This document shows, piece by piece, positions 8,672-16,476 of a stretch of 64,000 bases of DNA. Position numbers and translations under genes: made by a program. The notes beneath the pieces were generated by a model. It worked only from the letters and a program-made list of their open reading frames with translations. It ran no database searches and had not been told where the DNA came from. The stretch's first letter is position 1. Every line of letters begins with the position of its first letter. The stretch comes from Chryseosolibacter sp044507775 (GTDB taxonomy: Bacteria; Bacteroidota; Bacteroidia; Cytophagales; Cyclobacteriaceae), in the NCBI GenBank assembly GCA_044507775.1, contig JBIQIY010000002.1, positions 186,001 to 250,000 of the forward strand, written 5' to 3'.

Positions 8672-9661
8672 TCAGCGAATGTATTTTTCGAAGTTCTTGT
8701 GCTCTCGCTGATACAAAACTTCACGCGGTAGCGATTTGAAATAGTCGTAGGTTATCTTCAACCCGTCGGCTCGTGATACCTTCGGCTCCCAGCCCAACAG
8801 CTGCTTTGCCTTGGTAATATTCGGTTGCCGTTGCTTGGGGTCGTCTTTTGGCAACGGCTCGTAGATGATTTTCTGTTTTGTGCCCGTAAGTTTTACGATC
8901 TCCTCGGCAAACTCCCGAATAGTGATTTCATCCGGGTTGCCGATGTTCACGGGCAGGTGGTAGTCTGACATCAGCAACCGAAAGATTCCTTCGACTTCAT
9001 CGTCAACATAGCAGAAGGACCGTGTTTGCGATCCGTCTCCGAAAACCGTCAGGTCCTCGCCACGCAGTGCCTGGCCGATGAACGCCGGCAACACACGCCC
9101 GTCATTCAGTCGCATCCGGGGGCCATAGGTATTGAAGATCCTCACGATGCGCGTATCAACATTGTGATACGTGTGGTATGCCATGGTAATCGCCTCCTGA
9201 AATCTTTTCGCCTCATCGTATACACCTCTCGGACCGATGGGATTGACGTTGCCATAGTATTCTTCCGTCTGCGGATGGACCAGCGGATCACCGTAAACCT
9301 CTGACGTCGATGCAACTAGTATTCGCGCTTTCTTCGCGCGGGCAAGTCCCAAGAGATGGTGCGTGCCCAGCGAACCGACTTTCAGGGTTTGGATCGGAAT
9401 CTTGAGATAGTCGATCGGGCTGGCCGGAGAAGCAAAATGCAGAATGTATTTCAATTCACCCGGTACGTGCACGAACGAGGAGACGTCATGATTGTAAAAT
9501 TCGAAGTCTTCACTCTTAAAAAGGTGTTCGATGTTCTTCAGGTCACCGGTGATCAGGTTGTCCATGGCTATGACATGGAAACCCTCTTTCAGGAATCGAT
9601 CGCACAGATGGGACCCGAGAAAACCGGCTCCGCCGGTAATCAGTACTCGCTCCTTAGCCAT
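8672..9661 (-). CDS. UDP-glucuronate decarboxylase (UDP-xylose synthase)
   Basis: The start is placed at ATG 9661 (MAKERVLITGGAGFLGSH), which overlaps the end of ugd by 8 bases; a longer reading begins at 9679. The 329-residue SDR protein has the NAD-binding GGAGFLGSHL, the TSEVYGDP segment, and the catalytic YDEAKR. The phrase HPQTEEYYGNVNPIGPRGVYDEAKR region matches UDP-xylose synthases rather than RfbB. It would decarboxylate UDP-glucuronate, the product of the upstream Ugd, giving UDP-xylose for surface polysaccharide or glycoprotein. Confidence 0.9.
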   Translation of the reverse strand: MAKERVLITGGAGFLGSHLCDRFLKEGFHVIAMDNLITGDLKNIEHLFKSEDFEFYNHDVSSFVHVPGELKYILHFASPASPIDYLKIPIQTLKVGSLGTHHLLGLARAKKARILVASTSEVYGDPLVHPQTEEYYGNVNPIGPRGVYDEAKRFQEAITMAYHTYHNVDTRIVRIFNTYGPRMRLNDGRVLPAFIGQALRGEDLTVFGDGSQTRSFCYVDDEVEGIFRLLMSDYHLPVNIGNPDEITIREFAEEIVKLTGTKQKIIYEPLPKDDPKQRQPNITKAKQLLGWEPKVSRADGLKITYDYFKSLPREVLYQREHKNFEKYIR

Positions 9662-10967
9662 GAACCACCTCCCTGCCAATGCTGTAGTACGCGTATCCCT
9701 GCTCTTTCATCACATTTAGTTCATAGACGTTGCGACCGTCGAAAATTACTTTTGTTTTCACTGTCGTGGATAATTTACTGAAGTCCGGTGTGCGGAACTC
9801 AGGCCATTCAGTGGCTATGAATATCGCATCCGCACCATTAGCGGCTTCATATGGATTGTCAAAGTAGCGGATCTTGTCGCCAAATATTTTTCTTACGTTG
9901 TCCATTGCTTCCGGATCGTGTGCATGAATAATAGCGCCCTCCTTCAGCAGGCCTTCAATGTTATATAAAGCCGGAGCTTCGCGGATGTCGTCCGTATGCG
10001 GCTTGAAAGCAAGGCCCCACACGGCGATCGTCTTACCCTTCACATCGCCTTTAAAATACTCCTTGATACGCTTCAGCAGTTTCGTCTTTTGAAACGTGTT
10101 GACATCCATTACTGCCTTCAGGATTTTGAAGTCATACTTTGAATCCTCTGCTGACTTGGCCAGCGCCTGCACGTCTTTTGGGAAACAACTTCCACCATAT
10201 CCGATTCCAGGGAACAAAAAGCGTTTGCCGATGCGGCTGTCTGTTCCGATCCCCTTGCGCACTGCGTCGACATCAGCGCCGAGGAGTTCACAGAGGTTGG
10301 CAACCTCATTCATGAAGCTGATCTTCGTCGCCAGAAACGAATTGGCTGCGTACTTCGTAAGCTCCGCTGAACGCTCGTCCATGAACACAAGCGGATTACC
10401 TTGTCGCACATAGGGAGAATACAAAGTGTCCATGATCTTTCTCGCCCGGGGCGAGCTGGTTCCTATAACGACCCGTTCCGGCTTCATGAAATCCTCTACA
10501 GCTACACCTTCGCGAAGAAACTCCGGGTTGGAAACAACATCGAACTCGACCTTTGCCTTTTTCGCAATTCGCTGACGCACCTGGTCGGCGGTGCCAACGG
10601 GAACCGTACTCTTGTCGACGATCACCGTGTAATCCTTCAGGAGAGGACCGAGGTCATCTGCGACTTTCAGAATATATTTTAGGTCGGCCGATCCATCTTC
10701 ACCGGGAGGAGTAGGAAGGGCCAGAAAAATAACATCAGCTTCTTCGATGCCCTCCGCCAGGCTCGTCGTAAACTTTAACCGGTTTTGCTTGATATTGCGA
10801 TCGAATAATTGTTCGAGCCCCGGTTCATAAATTGTGATTTTCCCATTGTTAAGCTTGTCAACCTTCTCCTGGTCAATATCGATGCAGGTAACGGTATTTC
10901 CCGTTTCGGCAAAGCAAGTACCGGTTACAAGACCAACGTAACCAGTTCCAACTACAGCAATTTTCAT
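9654..10967 (-). CDS. ugd: UDP-glucose 6-dehydrogenase
   Basis: This 437-residue enzyme oxidises UDP-glucose to UDP-glucuronate with two NAD+. The N-terminal Rossmann fold (VGTGYVGLVTGTCFAE), the central helix region, the catalytic cysteine in GYGGSCFPKDVQAL and the C-terminal UDP-binding domain (VWGLAFKPHTDDIREAP) are all seen. It is the first gene of the nucleotide-sugar operon and overlaps the decarboxylase gene by 8 bases, which ties the two reactions together. It is divergent from the acyl-CoA dehydrogenase gene across 169 bases in which no convincing promoter was found. Confidence 0.97.
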   Translation of the reverse strand: MKIAVVGTGYVGLVTGTCFAETGNTVTCIDIDQEKVDKLNNGKITIYEPGLEQLFDRNIKQNRLKFTTSLAEGIEEADVIFLALPTPPGEDGSADLKYILKVADDLGPLLKDYTVIVDKSTVPVGTADQVRQRIAKKAKVEFDVVSNPEFLREGVAVEDFMKPERVVIGTSSPRARKIMDTLYSPYVRQGNPLVFMDERSAELTKYAANSFLATKISFMNEVANLCELLGADVDAVRKGIGTDSRIGKRFLFPGIGYGGSCFPKDVQALAKSAEDSKYDFKILKAVMDVNTFQKTKLLKRIKEYFKGDVKGKTIAVWGLAFKPHTDDIREAPALYNIEGLLKEGAIIHAHDPEAMDNVRKIFGDKIRYFDNPYEAANGADAIFIATEWPEFRTPDFSKLSTTVKTKVIFDGRNVYELNVMKEQGYAYYSIGREVVHG

Positions 10968-11136
10968 GTTCTTAGTTTATGGCTTTCAGGTGAAATTTTC
11001 TGCAATAATGCAAAATGTCAGGTGTTTCTTTTCTTCCACAAGTAAAAAACTATACCAGCAATATTTATTGACAGGTTCTTCCATTTCCCGGGCACAGTCT
11101 TATTAATTACATTAGATCGGCAAATAAACGCAATAT

Positions 11137-12306
11137 ATGAGTGAAATGATAGAAAATTTACCCGAGGTAAACTTTGAGGAGACTGAAAGTCAAAAGATGA
11201 TTGCGGAAATGGTGCGTGAATTCGGCGCAAGGAAGATCAAACCGCAGATGATGGAGTGGGACGAAAGCCAGGAGTTTCCGGAGGAGATCTTTCATCAACT
11301 CGGCGACCTGGGCCTGATGGGTGTACTCGTGCCGCAGGAGTATGGCGGTGCCGGTTTTGGCTACCTGGAATACATTACCGCGATCACGGAGCTTTCGAAA
11401 ATCGACGGGTCCATCGGCTTGTCGATGGCCGCGCATAATTCACTCTGCACGAATCACATTTTAATGTTTGGCAACGAGGATCAAAAACGCAGGTATCTTC
11501 CACAGCTCGCGACGGGGCAATGGATTGGCGCCTGGGGTCTGACCGAACCCAACACGGGGTCTGACGCCGGCAACATGCGAACGGTGGCCGTGCGCGATGG
11601 TGATCACTTTGTCATTAACGGGGCAAAAAATTTCATTACCCACGGAAAATCCGGTAAGGTGTCTGTCGTAATTGTCCGCACCGGGGATGTCGGCGACTCC
11701 CACGGCATGACGGCCTTCATTATTGAGAAAGGAACCCCGGGATTCACTTCCGGCAAGAAAGAAAATAAGTTGGGAATGCGGGCATCGGAAACCGCTGAAC
11801 TGATTTTCTCGGATTGCAGGATCCATCAATCGCAGATGCTTGGCGAGGAGGGTGAAGGCTTTATTCAGGCGATGAAAGTCCTGGACGGCGGAAGGATCAG
11901 CATCGCTTCCCTTAGCCTCGGCATCGCCCTGGGCGCATTCGAAGCGGCGCTGCGTTACTCAAAGGAGCGCCACCAGTTCAATCAGCCCATCTCCAAATTC
12001 CAGGGAATTGCCTTTAAGCTGGCGGATATGGCGACGCGGATTGAAGCGGCCAAATTGCTCACCTATCGCGCCGGAGAACTCAAAAACAGGGGATTTGAGG
12101 TTAATAAAGAATCGGCCATGGCCAAATTGTTCGCCTCAGAGGTTGCGGTTGAAGTCGCTAATGAGGCCGTCCAGATCTTCGGCGGCTATGGCTACACAAA
12201 AGATTTTCCAGTGGAAAAATACTACCGCGACGCCAAGCTTTGCACAATCGGGGAGGGAACTTCCGAAATCCAGAAACTCGTGATTTCAAGGGCAATTTTG
12301 AAGTAA
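11137..12306 (+). CDS. Acyl-CoA dehydrogenase
   Basis: The 389-residue flavoprotein performs the first oxidation step of fatty or branched acyl-CoA breakdown. It has the three-domain layout: N-terminal helices, a middle beta domain with TEPNTGSDAGNMRTVA and GAKNFITHG, and a C-terminal helical domain with RHQFNQPISKFQGIAFKLADM and the closing GGYGYTKDFPVEKYYRDAK and IGEGTSEIQKLVI. Substrate chain length is not evident; it resembles the short/medium-chain class. It stands alone upstream of rpsU, which has its own promoter. Confidence 0.93.
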   Translation: MSEMIENLPEVNFEETESQKMIAEMVREFGARKIKPQMMEWDESQEFPEEIFHQLGDLGLMGVLVPQEYGGAGFGYLEYITAITELSKIDGSIGLSMAAHNSLCTNHILMFGNEDQKRRYLPQLATGQWIGAWGLTEPNTGSDAGNMRTVAVRDGDHFVINGAKNFITHGKSGKVSVVIVRTGDVGDSHGMTAFIIEKGTPGFTSGKKENKLGMRASETAELIFSDCRIHQSQMLGEEGEGFIQAMKVLDGGRISIASLSLGIALGAFEAALRYSKERHQFNQPISKFQGIAFKLADMATRIEAAKLLTYRAGELKNRGFEVNKESAMAKLFASEVAVEVANEAVQIFGGYGYTKDFPVEKYYRDAKLCTIGEGTSEIQKLVISRAILK

Positions 12307-12308
12307 GA

Positions 12309-12340
12309 CTTGCATTACTTTCCATTTGCCTTTATATTTG
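12309..12340 (+). promoter_or_regulatory. Bacteroidota-type promoter for rpsU
   Basis: CTTGC with TTG at 12310-12312 is followed after 20 bases by TATATTTG (12333-12340), a full TAnnTTTG match. The same TTGCATT start, 20-base spacing and TATATTTGC box recur before feoA. Predicted transcription starts near 12345, about 14 bases before the rpsU start. Confidence 0.6.
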
Positions 12341-12358
12341 CAACCCTAATCACGAATT

Positions 12359-12553
12359 ATGATTATAGTTAATATAAAAGAGAACGAATCCATCGACAAA
12401 GCACTGAAGCGTTTCAAAAAGAAATTTGAAAAGACCGGCGTATTGAAAGAACTGCGGGCGCGCACGTCGTTTGAAAAACCCTCCGTAAGACGCAGAAGCG
12501 AGATTATTCGCGCCGCTTACAGAGAAAAGCAAAGATTGAAAGAGAACAGCTAG
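12359..12553 (+). CDS. rpsU: Small ribosomal subunit protein bS21
   Basis: The 64-residue basic protein MIIVNIKENESIDKALKRF matches bS21, with the KKFEKTGVLKELR and FEKPSVRRRSE segments of the family. bS21 acts at the 30S platform near the anti-Shine-Dalgarno region. In Bacteroidota it is commonly followed by a xer recombinase gene and hpf, as here. It has its own promoter and terminator. Confidence 0.95.
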   Translation: MIIVNIKENESIDKALKRFKKKFEKTGVLKELRARTSFEKPSVRRRSEIIRAAYREKQRLKENS

Positions 12554-12603
12554 TCGTTGACGGCACCCCGCCGTTGATGATCTTAATATAAAAGAAACAA
12601 ATA

Positions 12604-12642
12604 AATCCCCTGGAGGTATTCCCTTCCGGGGATTATTTTTTT
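12604..12642 (+). terminator. Intrinsic terminator after rpsU
   Basis: AATCCCC (12604-12610) pairs with GGGGATT (12628-12634) across a 17-base loop that can itself fold, followed by A and seven T. It separates rpsU from the recombinase gene. Confidence 0.75.
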
Positions 12643-12668
12643 ACATTGTAGGGAGTTGCAATAAAATA

Positions 12669-12699
12669 GTTGACAATTTGCCAATGGTTATCTGTCAAC
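12669..12699. repeat. Inverted repeat upstream of the Xer recombinase gene
   Basis: GTTGACA (12669-12675) and TGTCAAC (12693-12699) are perfect inverted copies separated by 17 bases, 64 bases before the recombinase start. The centre-to-centre distance of 24 bases could suit a dimeric regulator or form a weak RNA hairpin. Confidence 0.45.
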
Positions 12700-12762
12700 A
12701 GCGTTCATCGCCAGTACAGAGATGGTGAATAGTTTGCAGTAGCAATTAGTTGACCCGCGCGC

Positions 12763-13644
12763 ATGATCGAGACCTTCCTGAAGTACGTTCAGTACGAAAA
12801 AAGAATGAGTCGCAACACCGTAATCGCCTATGCAAACGACTTGCAGCAGCTTCAGCAATTCCTCGTAACCCATCACTCACATCCCGAAATAGCTACTGCC
12901 AGTTACCCAATGGTGAGGGCCTGGATCATCGCCCTGGTTGAATCCGGGTTGGAACCACCTTCGATTAACCGCAAGATCGCCTGCCTCCGCACATTCTATA
13001 AATTCCTGATGAAGCAGGAGGTCATTGACAAAGATCCGATGACGAAAATTTCCGCGTTGAAGACGCGCAAGAAGTTGCCCGCCTTCATGAAAGAGGGTGA
13101 TATGGTGAACTTATTGGACAATCAGACATTCCCCGAAACCTTCGAAGGAAAGCGCGACCAGTTAATTCTCGAAATGTTCTATTCGACCGGAATTCGTCTC
13201 TCGGAATTGATCAACCTCAAAGAAAAGTCAATTGATCTCGCTGACAGAACGATAAAAGTTCTGGGGAAAAGAAACAAAGAACGTGTAATCCCTTTCCCGG
13301 CTGGCCTCGTATTATTAATTAAAAACTACCTGTCCATCCGGAACCGGGAAGTCGAAATGAAGGAACATGGGAATTTGTTTGTAAGGAGAAGTGGGGAGGC
13401 ATGCTACCCTATGATGATCTATAAGATTGTCCGAAAGTACCTGGACCATTTTGGCGCAATGGAAAAGCGCAGTCCACACGTGCTCCGGCATACTTACGCA
13501 ACTCATTTGCTGAACAAGGGCGCAGATCTGAATGCAGTGAAAGATCTTTTGGGCCATACAAGCCTTGCGGCCACTCAGGTTTATACCCACAACTCCATGG
13601 AAAAGCTGAAAAAGATTTTTGAACAGGCTCACCCCAAAGCCTGA
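12763..13644 (+). CDS. Tyrosine recombinase, XerC/XerD type
   Basis: The 293-residue protein has the N-terminal SAM-like DNA-binding domain (MIETFLKYVQYEKRMSRNT onward) and the C-terminal catalytic domain. All catalytic residues are visible: Arg in STGIRLSEL, Lys in VLGKRNKER, HVLRH, GHTS and the nucleophile Tyr in TQVYTHNS. The length and the rpsU-xer-hpf context point to a housekeeping chromosome-dimer resolvase rather than a mobile-element integrase. The exact C or D assignment is uncertain. No dif-like site was identified in the window. Confidence 0.92.
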   Translation: MIETFLKYVQYEKRMSRNTVIAYANDLQQLQQFLVTHHSHPEIATASYPMVRAWIIALVESGLEPPSINRKIACLRTFYKFLMKQEVIDKDPMTKISALKTRKKLPAFMKEGDMVNLLDNQTFPETFEGKRDQLILEMFYSTGIRLSELINLKEKSIDLADRTIKVLGKRNKERVIPFPAGLVLLIKNYLSIRNREVEMKEHGNLFVRRSGEACYPMMIYKIVRKYLDHFGAMEKRSPHVLRHTYATHLLNKGADLNAVKDLLGHTSLAATQVYTHNSMEKLKKIFEQAHPKA

Positions 13645-13717
13645 CTGAAGTAAAGGAATCCGATGGGCCAGTTAACTGGCCGGAGTGTTTGATGTTCAAC
13701 TTTTAAATTCTTTCACT

Positions 13718-14044
13718 ATGAAGCTGCAAGTTCATTCGATCCATTTTGACGCAGACCAGAAACTCGTTGCTTACATTCAGAAAAAGATCAACAAGCTTGA
13801 TACCTTTTATGGCAGGCTTGTCGACGGGGAAGTATTCTTGCGATTGAACAACGAAGGCGCTGACAACAAAACCGTAGAGATAAAGCTGAATGCGCCGGGC
13901 ACCCAGCTTTTTGCGATTGAAAAGTCGCGCTCATTTGAAGCGGCAACAGATCTAGCGACCGATGCGCTCAGTATGCAGCTGAAAAAATTCAAAAATAAGC
14001 TCCGGGGCAATAAGAAGAGCAAGAAGATTGCGGAACTCTCGTAA
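13718..14044 (+). CDS. hpf: Ribosome hibernation promoting factor
   Basis: The start is placed at ATG 13718 (MKLQVHSIHFDADQKLVAY); a GTG 33 bases upstream is open but gives an unlikely tail. The 108-residue protein fits short HPF/YfiA: beta-alpha-beta-beta-beta-alpha fold, with LVDGEVFLRLNN and SFEAATDLATDALSMQLKKFKNK. It binds the decoding centre and helps inactivate ribosomes in stationary phase. It follows the xer gene by 73 bases. In many relatives tRNA genes and tuf follow; here metK faces it instead. Confidence 0.93.
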   Translation: MKLQVHSIHFDADQKLVAYIQKKINKLDTFYGRLVDGEVFLRLNNEGADNKTVEIKLNAPGTQLFAIEKSRSFEAATDLATDALSMQLKKFKNKLRGNKKSKKIAELS

Positions 14045-14058
14045 TTCCGGGAAGCCGG

Positions 14059-14098
14059 CGCGTTGCGAATGACTTTACGACGGGTCATCCGCAACGCG
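14059..14098. terminator. Long hairpin between convergent hpf and metK
   Basis: A 15-pair stem with a single mismatch (14059-14073 with 14084-14098, CGCGTTGCG against CGCAACGCG plus ATGAC/GTCAT) closes a 10-base loop. It has no T run on either side, but its place between two facing genes suggests a bidirectional terminator. Confidence 0.6.
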
Positions 14099-14107
14099 TC
14101 AGGCGTA

Positions 14108-15364
14108 TCAGTTAAGGCCGAAAGCTTTCTTGACCTGGTCAACATGGTCAAGCCTTTCCCAGGGGAACAACTCTACATTGACCTTGATCTCGTTGGCTTT
14201 ACCTTTGTTAAATATCTTTTCAACTTTTTTAGGTTCGCGACCCATGTGACCGTAAGCGGCTGTCTCTGCGTAGATAGGAGTGCGCAAGCTAAATCGCTGC
14301 TCGATAAAATAAGGGCGCATGTCGAAGATCTTTTCCACCTTCTTCGCAATCTCCCCATCGTTGGATTTCACTTTGGCCGTACCAAAAGTATTGACGTAGA
14401 GTCCTACAGGCTTCGCGACGCCGATAGCATACGCAACCTGAACCAGCACTTCGTCGCACACGCCGGCGGCGACAAGGTTCTTTGCGATGTGACGCGTGGC
14501 GTACGCGGCAGAACGGTCAACCTTCGAAGGGTCTTTGCCCGAAAAGGCTCCGCCGCCGTGCGCACCCTTTCCTCCGTACGTGTCAACGATGATTTTTCTT
14601 CCTGTAAGTCCGGTGTCGCCATGGGGACCGCCGATAACAAACTTGCCAGTCGGATTGACGTGATATTTAATCTCACCGGAAAAGAGACCTTGTACTCGCT
14701 TGGGCAGTTTTTTCTTTACGCGTGGAACCACGATCTGAATAACATCCTCGCGAATCTGCTTCAACATAGCGGCGTCTTTGGCGAAGTCATCGTGCTGTGT
14801 CGAGAGGACGATCGTGTCGACGCGAACGGGCCTGTTGTCATCGCTGTATTCTATAGTCACCTGCGATTTCGCGTCCGGCCGGAGGTACTTCATAACTTTT
14901 CCTTCCCGGCGAATGGCGGGGAGCTCGCGCAGAAGAGAGTGCGCGATCTCGAGAGGAAGAGGCATATAGTTATCCGTCTCATTGGTGGCATAGCCAAACA
15001 TCATACCCTGATCGCCCGCTCCCTGATCTTCTTTCTTCTTGCGTTCGACACCCTGGTTGATATCCGGTGATTGCTCGTGGATAGCGGAAAGGATGCCGCA
15101 CGAATTCGCCTCAAACATGTATTCGCTTTTGGTGTATCCGATCTTGCGAATCACTTCGCGGGCGATATCCTGAACATCCAGATAAGCGTCGGATTTAACT
15201 TCCCCAGCGAGTACTACCTGACCTGTGGTGACCAAAGTCTCGCACGCGACCTTGGAGTCAGCGTCGTAAGCGAGGAAGTAATCAATAAGCGCATCGGAGA
15301 TCTGGTCGGCAACTTTATCAGGATGGCCTTCAGAGACGGACTCTGAGGTAAACAAATATGGCAT
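14108..15364 (-). CDS. metK: S-adenosylmethionine synthetase
   Basis: MetK makes S-adenosylmethionine from methionine and ATP in the cytoplasm. The 418-residue protein starts MPYLFTSESVSEGHPDKVAD, holding the ATP-binding GHPDK. It also shows GAGDQGMMFGYA and GGGAFSGKDPSKVDRSAAY, both family signatures. It is slightly longer than the E. coli enzyme (384), as is common in this phylum. No SAM riboswitch fits the short leader. Confidence 0.97.
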   Translation of the reverse strand: MPYLFTSESVSEGHPDKVADQISDALIDYFLAYDADSKVACETLVTTGQVVLAGEVKSDAYLDVQDIAREVIRKIGYTKSEYMFEANSCGILSAIHEQSPDINQGVERKKKEDQGAGDQGMMFGYATNETDNYMPLPLEIAHSLLRELPAIRREGKVMKYLRPDAKSQVTIEYSDDNRPVRVDTIVLSTQHDDFAKDAAMLKQIREDVIQIVVPRVKKKLPKRVQGLFSGEIKYHVNPTGKFVIGGPHGDTGLTGRKIIVDTYGGKGAHGGGAFSGKDPSKVDRSAAYATRHIAKNLVAAGVCDEVLVQVAYAIGVAKPVGLYVNTFGTAKVKSNDGEIAKKVEKIFDMRPYFIEQRFSLRTPIYAETAAYGHMGREPKKVEKIFNKGKANEIKVNVELFPWERLDHVDQVKKAFGLN

Positions 15365-15387
15365 ATGACACGGTTAAATTAGTGGCG

Positions 15388-15395
15388 CAAATTTA
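15388..15395 (-). promoter_or_regulatory. Putative -7 element of the metK promoter
   Basis: The minus strand reads TAAATTTG, a full match to TAnnTTTG, 24 bases before the metK start. The -33 region is only T-rich, so this is half-supported. Confidence 0.45.
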
Positions 15396-15429
15396 GACGA
15401 AATGCGCTAAGGAAAAAATCGAACGGGGT

Positions 15430-16140
15430 TCACGCCAGAAATAAAAACACAGCCGGATGTTTTGCTATTGTTACCGGCTCACGGCGCCAATCTTCCACAG
15501 ACTGTGTGCGAATGAATTCGTTTGCACCGGTGACATCTACAGCAAGGCAAAGCCGCGTTGCCGGTGCCAGGGTCCGTGTAAGGCTGGCGAAGAGACTGTT
15601 GTTGCGATAAGGAGTTTCGATAAAAATCTGAGTCTGCTTCCGCGTCCGCGACTCCGACTCAAATTCGCGAATGGCTTTTGCGGCATCACGCGCCTGAACG
15701 GGAAGATAGCCATGGAATGCAAAATGCTGGCCATTGAGGCCGGAGGCCATTAATGCAAGTATGATTGAAGACGGCCCCACCAGCGGAACAACCGCGATAC
15801 CACGCTTGTGCGCATACTCGACGGCAAGCGCTCCCGGGTCCGCAATGCCGGGGCAGCCCGATTCAGAGAGCACACCGAGATGCTGTCCCGCTAGTATAGG
15901 TGAAAACATTTCCTCCAGATCATCGCGCTTCGTGTCTTTGTCCAACACTGAAAATGAAAGGGCGTCAATTCGGTCAAATATCTTCAAGGCACTCAGATAC
16001 CGCCTCGCAGTCCGAATGTCCTCCGCCAGGAAGTGGCGGATGTCGGGAAGGTACTTCAGGACCTGTGCGGGAATCACCAGGTCCTGCGTATCAGCCGCTA
16101 TGGCCACAGGAATCAAAAACAATTTCCCTTTGTTACTCAT
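15430..16140 (-). CDS. RsmI-like SAM-dependent methyltransferase (tetrapyrrole methylase fold)
   Basis: The 236-residue protein has the tetrapyrrole/diphthine methylase fold of RsmI, which 2'-O-methylates C1402 of 16S rRNA. Seen are LGVLSESGCPGIADPGA (the SAM-binding loop of the family), VVPLVGPSSIILALMASG, and FIETPYRN. It is shorter than E. coli RsmI (286) and lacks the C-terminal extension, so it may be the short Bacteroidota paralogue with a different target. It lies upstream of metK, 65 bases away on the same strand, and is divergent from the DUF2905 gene. Confidence 0.82.
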   Translation of the reverse strand: MSNKGKLFLIPVAIAADTQDLVIPAQVLKYLPDIRHFLAEDIRTARRYLSALKIFDRIDALSFSVLDKDTKRDDLEEMFSPILAGQHLGVLSESGCPGIADPGALAVEYAHKRGIAVVPLVGPSSIILALMASGLNGQHFAFHGYLPVQARDAAKAIREFESESRTRKQTQIFIETPYRNNSLFASLTRTLAPATRLCLAVDVTGANEFIRTQSVEDWRREPVTIAKHPAVFLFLA

Positions 16141-16170
16141 TCAACAATTGGCTGTAATATATTTTTGAAG

Positions 16171-16380
16171 ATGGGAAAATTTTTGATCATCGCCGGAATT
16201 GTTCTCGTCATCGCAGGGCTCATTCTTCACTTTGCACCGCGTTTGCCATGGCCTGGAAAGCTGCCCGGTGACATCGTGATCGACCGGGGAAATTTCAAAA
16301 TGTATATTCCGATTACTACCAGCATTTTGATCAGCCTCATCCTGTCTCTGGTCCTCTATCTGATCAACAGAGCGAAATAA
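16171..16380 (+). CDS. DUF2905 small membrane protein
   Basis: The start is ATG 16171 (MGKFLIIAGIVLVIAG). The 69-residue protein has two transmembrane helices (about 4-21 and 47-66) joined by a loop with LPWPGKLPGDIVIDRGNFKMYIPI, the signature of DUF2905. The role is unknown. It starts 30 bases from the divergent RsmI-like gene. Confidence 0.88.
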   Translation: MGKFLIIAGIVLVIAGLILHFAPRLPWPGKLPGDIVIDRGNFKMYIPITTSILISLILSLVLYLINRAK

Positions 16381-16476
16381 AACGGAAAGTTTATCAACAT
16401 AACGTTTACTTTTTCGCGTTTGAACAGGACACATAGTTTATTTGGCCATAATTTCCGAATTTCAAGGTTTTATCAG

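Noticed and set aside
12763..13644. Integrase of a mobile element
   Set aside because: Length, rpsU-xer-hpf context and absence of attachment sites or cargo favour a housekeeping Xer recombinase.
12554..14107. tRNA genes expected near hpf
   Set aside because: No cloverleaf or TTCGA-type T-arm with a matching acceptor stem was found by eye.
14063..15070. 335-codon plus-strand ORF opposite metK
   Set aside because: MetK on the minus strand has all family motifs; the antisense frame is a shadow.
15365..15429. SAM riboswitch before metK
   Set aside because: The 65-base spacer is too short, and no SAM-aptamer stem pattern is seen.
16419..16444. Promoter before the large exported protein (TTTG, then TTTATTTG)
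   Set aside because: Spacing is only 14 bases and the second T of the -7 box breaks the TA consensus.
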